Assembly (NCBI RefSeq): GCF_044596045.1 | Contig: NZ_CP138995.1 | Coordinates: 62,001 to 126,000 of the forward strand | From: Flagellimonas sp947499585 | GTDB lineage: Bacteria; Bacteroidota; Bacteroidia; Flavobacteriales; Flavobacteriaceae | DNA length: 64,000 nucleotides | Direction of reading: 5' to 3' | Shown here: one piece after another, positions 61,733 to 64,000 of the stretch | How the letters are laid out: the number at the start of each line of letters is the position of its first letter | How positions within the stretch are numbered: position 1 is the first letter of the stretch | Notes under the pieces: model-generated | What the model was told of the DNA's origin: nothing | Database searches by the model: none | Seen by the model: the letters and a program-made list of their open reading frames with translations, nothing else | Position numbers and translations under genes: made by a program

Positions 61733-64000
61733 ATGAGAAAAAAAGTAGCAATTCAAATTCAGCATCTATCCATAGTGTTACTTTTATTTATCAGTTCATG
61801 TACAATAGAAAAAGAAGGTACAGTATCTCTTTTTGAAGATTTGGACAGTGATAGAACCAATATTCAATTTGTTAATAGAATAACGGAGAATGAATTGACC
61901 AACTCATTTGTTTATGAGTATGTTTATAATGGTGGTGGGGTTGCTGTTGGCGATATTAACAATGATGGTCTGGAGGATATCTACTTTACTTCCAACCTTG
62001 GCAAAAATGCACTTTATCTAAATCAAGGAGAACTTGAATTTAAAGATATCTCTATTCCTTCAAATACTACTGGAAATAAAGGATGGACAACAGGTACAAA
62101 CATGGTAGATATCAATAACGATGGGCTACTTGATATTTATGTCTGTAAATCAGGACCCTATGGAAAAAAAGAATTGCTGCAAAACGAACTCTATATAAAC
62201 AAAGGACCAAACAAAAAAGGAATTCCTGTTTTTGAAGAGTCTGCATCACAATTTGGATTAGATGATGTTGGACATTCCATACAATCAGCATTTTTAGATT
62301 ATGACCTTGATGGTGATTTGGATATGTATCTCATGAACCACAATCCAGATACGTTTGGCAGGGGCACTACGGAAACCTTTTCTCAACTTGGAGATAGGTT
62401 CTATGAAAATAGGAATGGTAAATATGTGAACATAACTGAAAGGGTTGGAATCTATTCCAATGACATATCCTATGGTCTTGGCGTGGGCGCAAGTGATTTA
62501 AACAATGATGGATGGCCCGATCTATACATATCCAATGATTATGATGAACCAGATTATTTATACATCAATCAGAAAAATGGAACTTTTAAAGAAGTTATTA
62601 AAAAAGCAACAAACCACATCTCTAATTTTTCTATGGGCAACGATTTGGCAGACTTTGATAATGACGGTTTTGTAGATATACTAACCCTAGACATGGTTTC
62701 GGAAGACAATTACGGGATGAAAACAAGTATGGCTAGTATGAATCCTGAAAAGTTTAATAACAATGTGGCTTCTGGCAAGCATTACCAATACATGTACAAC
62801 GCCCTTCAAAAACATAGTAGCCATATAGATAGTTTGGGCACTCCTTTTTTCTCAGATGTAGGGCAAATTACAGGAATTTCAAATACCGATTGGAGTTGGG
62901 CTCCTTTAATGGCAGATTTTGATAATGATGGACATAAAGATATTTTCATATCTAACGGAATTAAGCGGGACTTCAGAAACAAAGATTTTTACAATGATTT
63001 AAAATCTTATATGAAGGAAAATCGTGATGCGCTCTCCAATCCAGAGAAGATAAAATTTCTCATTAATAGCACACCGCATCGTCCACATGAAAATTATTTT
63101 TATAGAAACACTGGTGATCTATCCTTTGAAAACACATCAAAAATCTGGTTAAAAAGCCCTAAAAAAACTTATTCAAATGGTGCTGCTTATGCAGATCTTG
63201 ACAATGATGGAGACTTAGATATGGTTATTAACAATGTAGATGAAAAAGCAGCCGTCTTGAGGAATAACTCAGATTTACGAAATGTAAACTACTTGAAAAT
63301 ACAGCTGAATGGGCAACCTCAAAATACCATGGGCATTGGAGCTAAAGTAAAAGTCTATTGCAATGGCAAGGAACAAGTATATGAAAATTATAGTGTTAGG
63401 GGCTATCAATCTTCAGTACCACCAAAAATCAATATCGGAATTGGAAAACATGATGCTGTAGATTCTTTATTGGTGTATTGGTCTAGGAACAAAATTCAAC
63501 GTTTGATAAAACCAAATATTAACACAACACATACAATCGTATACAATCCAGAAGAACAGTACCATCAAAACAAATCCATTTTGTCAAAAAAGATATTCGA
63601 GCCAACAGATATACTCTCAGGAGTAGCTCATGAAGAAAACTATTTTGATGATTATGAGCTACAAGTCTTATTACCACACAAAATGTCAGCTTTTGGTCCA
63701 GCTATAGCTGTTGCAGATATTAATGGAGATCAAAAAGAGGATTTTTTTTTAGGGCAAAGTACCGGAAAATCTTCTGCTGTTTATATACAAAAGGCTAATG
63801 GAACCTTTGAAACAAATCAATCCTTAGACAAAGAGGCTATTCATGAAGATGTTGATGCCCAATTCTTTGATTTTGACAATGACGGTGACCAAGATCTTTT
63901 AGTGGTTTCAGGTGGTAACGAATTTGAACCGCAGTCCAGTAATTATGAAGTCCGATTGTATGAAAACAAAAGCAGTAAGTTGATTGAACGAAAAGATTTA
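61733..64000 (+). CDS. VCBS/FG-GAP repeat lipoprotein (3' end outside window)
   Basis: An open frame of 756 codons runs from ATG 61733 to the window end without a stop. The product has a lipoprotein signal (LLLFISSCTIEKEG) and many FG-GAP/VCBS calcium-binding beta-propeller units with D-x-[DN]-x-DG loops: VGDINNDGLEDIYFTS, MVDINNDGLLDIYVCK, SDLNNDGWPDLYISND, ADFDNDGFVDILTLD and ADLDNDGDLDMVINN. A UnbV/ASPIC-like segment (GIGAKVKVYCNGKEQ ... GYQSSVPPKINIGIG) follows, and then a second propeller begins. Proteins of this type, usually about 1100 residues, are common next to SusC/SusD in Flavobacteria and are thought to be surface glycan-binding. It is preceded by the susD terminator, so it may have its own promoter. 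Confidence 0.9.
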   Translation, partial: MRKKVAIQIQHLSIVLLLFISSCTIEKEGTVSLFEDLDSDRTNIQFVNRITENELTNSFVYEYVYNGGGVAVGDINNDGLEDIYFTSNLGKNALYLNQGELEFKDISIPSNTTGNKGWTTGTNMVDINNDGLLDIYVCKSGPYGKKELLQNELYINKGPNKKGIPVFEESASQFGLDDVGHSIQSAFLDYDLDGDLDMYLMNHNPDTFGRGTTETFSQLGDRFYENRNGKYVNITERVGIYSNDISYGLGVGASDLNNDGWPDLYISNDYDEPDYLYINQKNGTFKEVIKKATNHISNFSMGNDLADFDNDGFVDILTLDMVSEDNYGMKTSMASMNPEKFNNNVASGKHYQYMYNALQKHSSHIDSLGTPFFSDVGQITGISNTDWSWAPLMADFDNDGHKDIFISNGIKRDFRNKDFYNDLKSYMKENRDALSNPEKIKFLINSTPHRPHENYFYRNTGDLSFENTSKIWLKSPKKTYSNGAAYADLDNDGDLDMVINNVDEKAAVLRNNSDLRNVNYLKIQLNGQPQNTMGIGAKVKVYCNGKEQVYENYSVRGYQSSVPPKINIGIGKHDAVDSLLVYWSRNKIQRLIKPNINTTHTIVYNPEEQYHQNKSILSKKIFEPTDILSGVAHEENYFDDYELQVLLPHKMSAFGPAIAVADINGDQKEDFFLGQSTGKSSAVYIQKANGTFETNQSLDKEAIHEDVDAQFFDFDNDGDQDLLVVSGGNEFEPQSSNYEVRLYENKSSKLIERKDL

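Overview
The window is chromosomal DNA of a member of the Bacteroidota, most probably a marine Flavobacteriaceae. The evidence is the AT-rich sequence, start codons without Shine-Dalgarno sites, several promoters with the Bacteroidota -7 element TAnnTTTG, a SusC/SusD pair, a TPR-type hybrid two-component regulator, GH92 mannosidases, a sulfatase, and planctomycete-type cytochrome/DUF1501 proteins. I cannot name the species. I see no insertion sequence, phage, plasmid origin or CRISPR array.

Layout. (1) 1-6746: a truncated LysR regulator gene divergent from a complete histidine-utilisation operon (hutH, hutI, a 98-aa unknown gene, hutU, hutG), which turns histidine into glutamate and formamide. 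(2) 6848-11152: dinB plus a shortened DnaE-type polymerase, behind inverted repeats; this looks like a mutagenic repair cassette. (3) 11155-17168, minus strand: a class V aminotransferase, a glutaryl-CoA dehydrogenase, trmN6, a sulfatase, rimM and rpsP. (4) 17425-23487, plus strand: the replicative dnaE with a fused exonuclease, trxA, a DUF58 protein and tRNA-Asp. (5) 23513-26421, minus strand: an M19 dipeptidase, a RidA-like protein and a GntP-family permease. (6) 26659-33180: a hybrid sensor/AraC regulator; a three-gene secreted-protein operon (lipocalin-like lipoprotein, papain-like protein with duplicated C-terminal domains, collagen-like lipoprotein); and a YegP-like gene on the other strand. 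(7) 33209-41002, minus strand: a tight five-gene operon of c-type-cytochrome, DUF1549/DUF1553, DUF1501, beta-propeller and discoidin-like proteins. (8) 41253-43060: a LytS/LytTR-type kinase-regulator pair. (9) 43290-64000, plus strand: a polysaccharide-utilisation locus for alpha-mannose-rich glycans, with four GH92 enzymes, a sodium:solute symporter, a GH130 phosphorylase, a CBM9-like protein, SusC, SusD and a VCBS/FG-GAP lipoprotein cut by the window end.

How the parts work together. In the PUL, SusC/SusD would import glycan, the GH92 enzymes remove alpha-mannose, the symporter takes up small products, and GH130 phosphorolyses a beta-mannoside core. The LytS/LytTR pair lies between the PUL and the cytochrome/DUF1501 operon and may control either. 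The best candidates for undescribed biology are the cytochrome/DUF1501 operon (33209-41002), which contains two proteins with related C-terminal modules, and the papain-like/collagen-like surface operon (29754-32439) with its unusual operator-like repeats.
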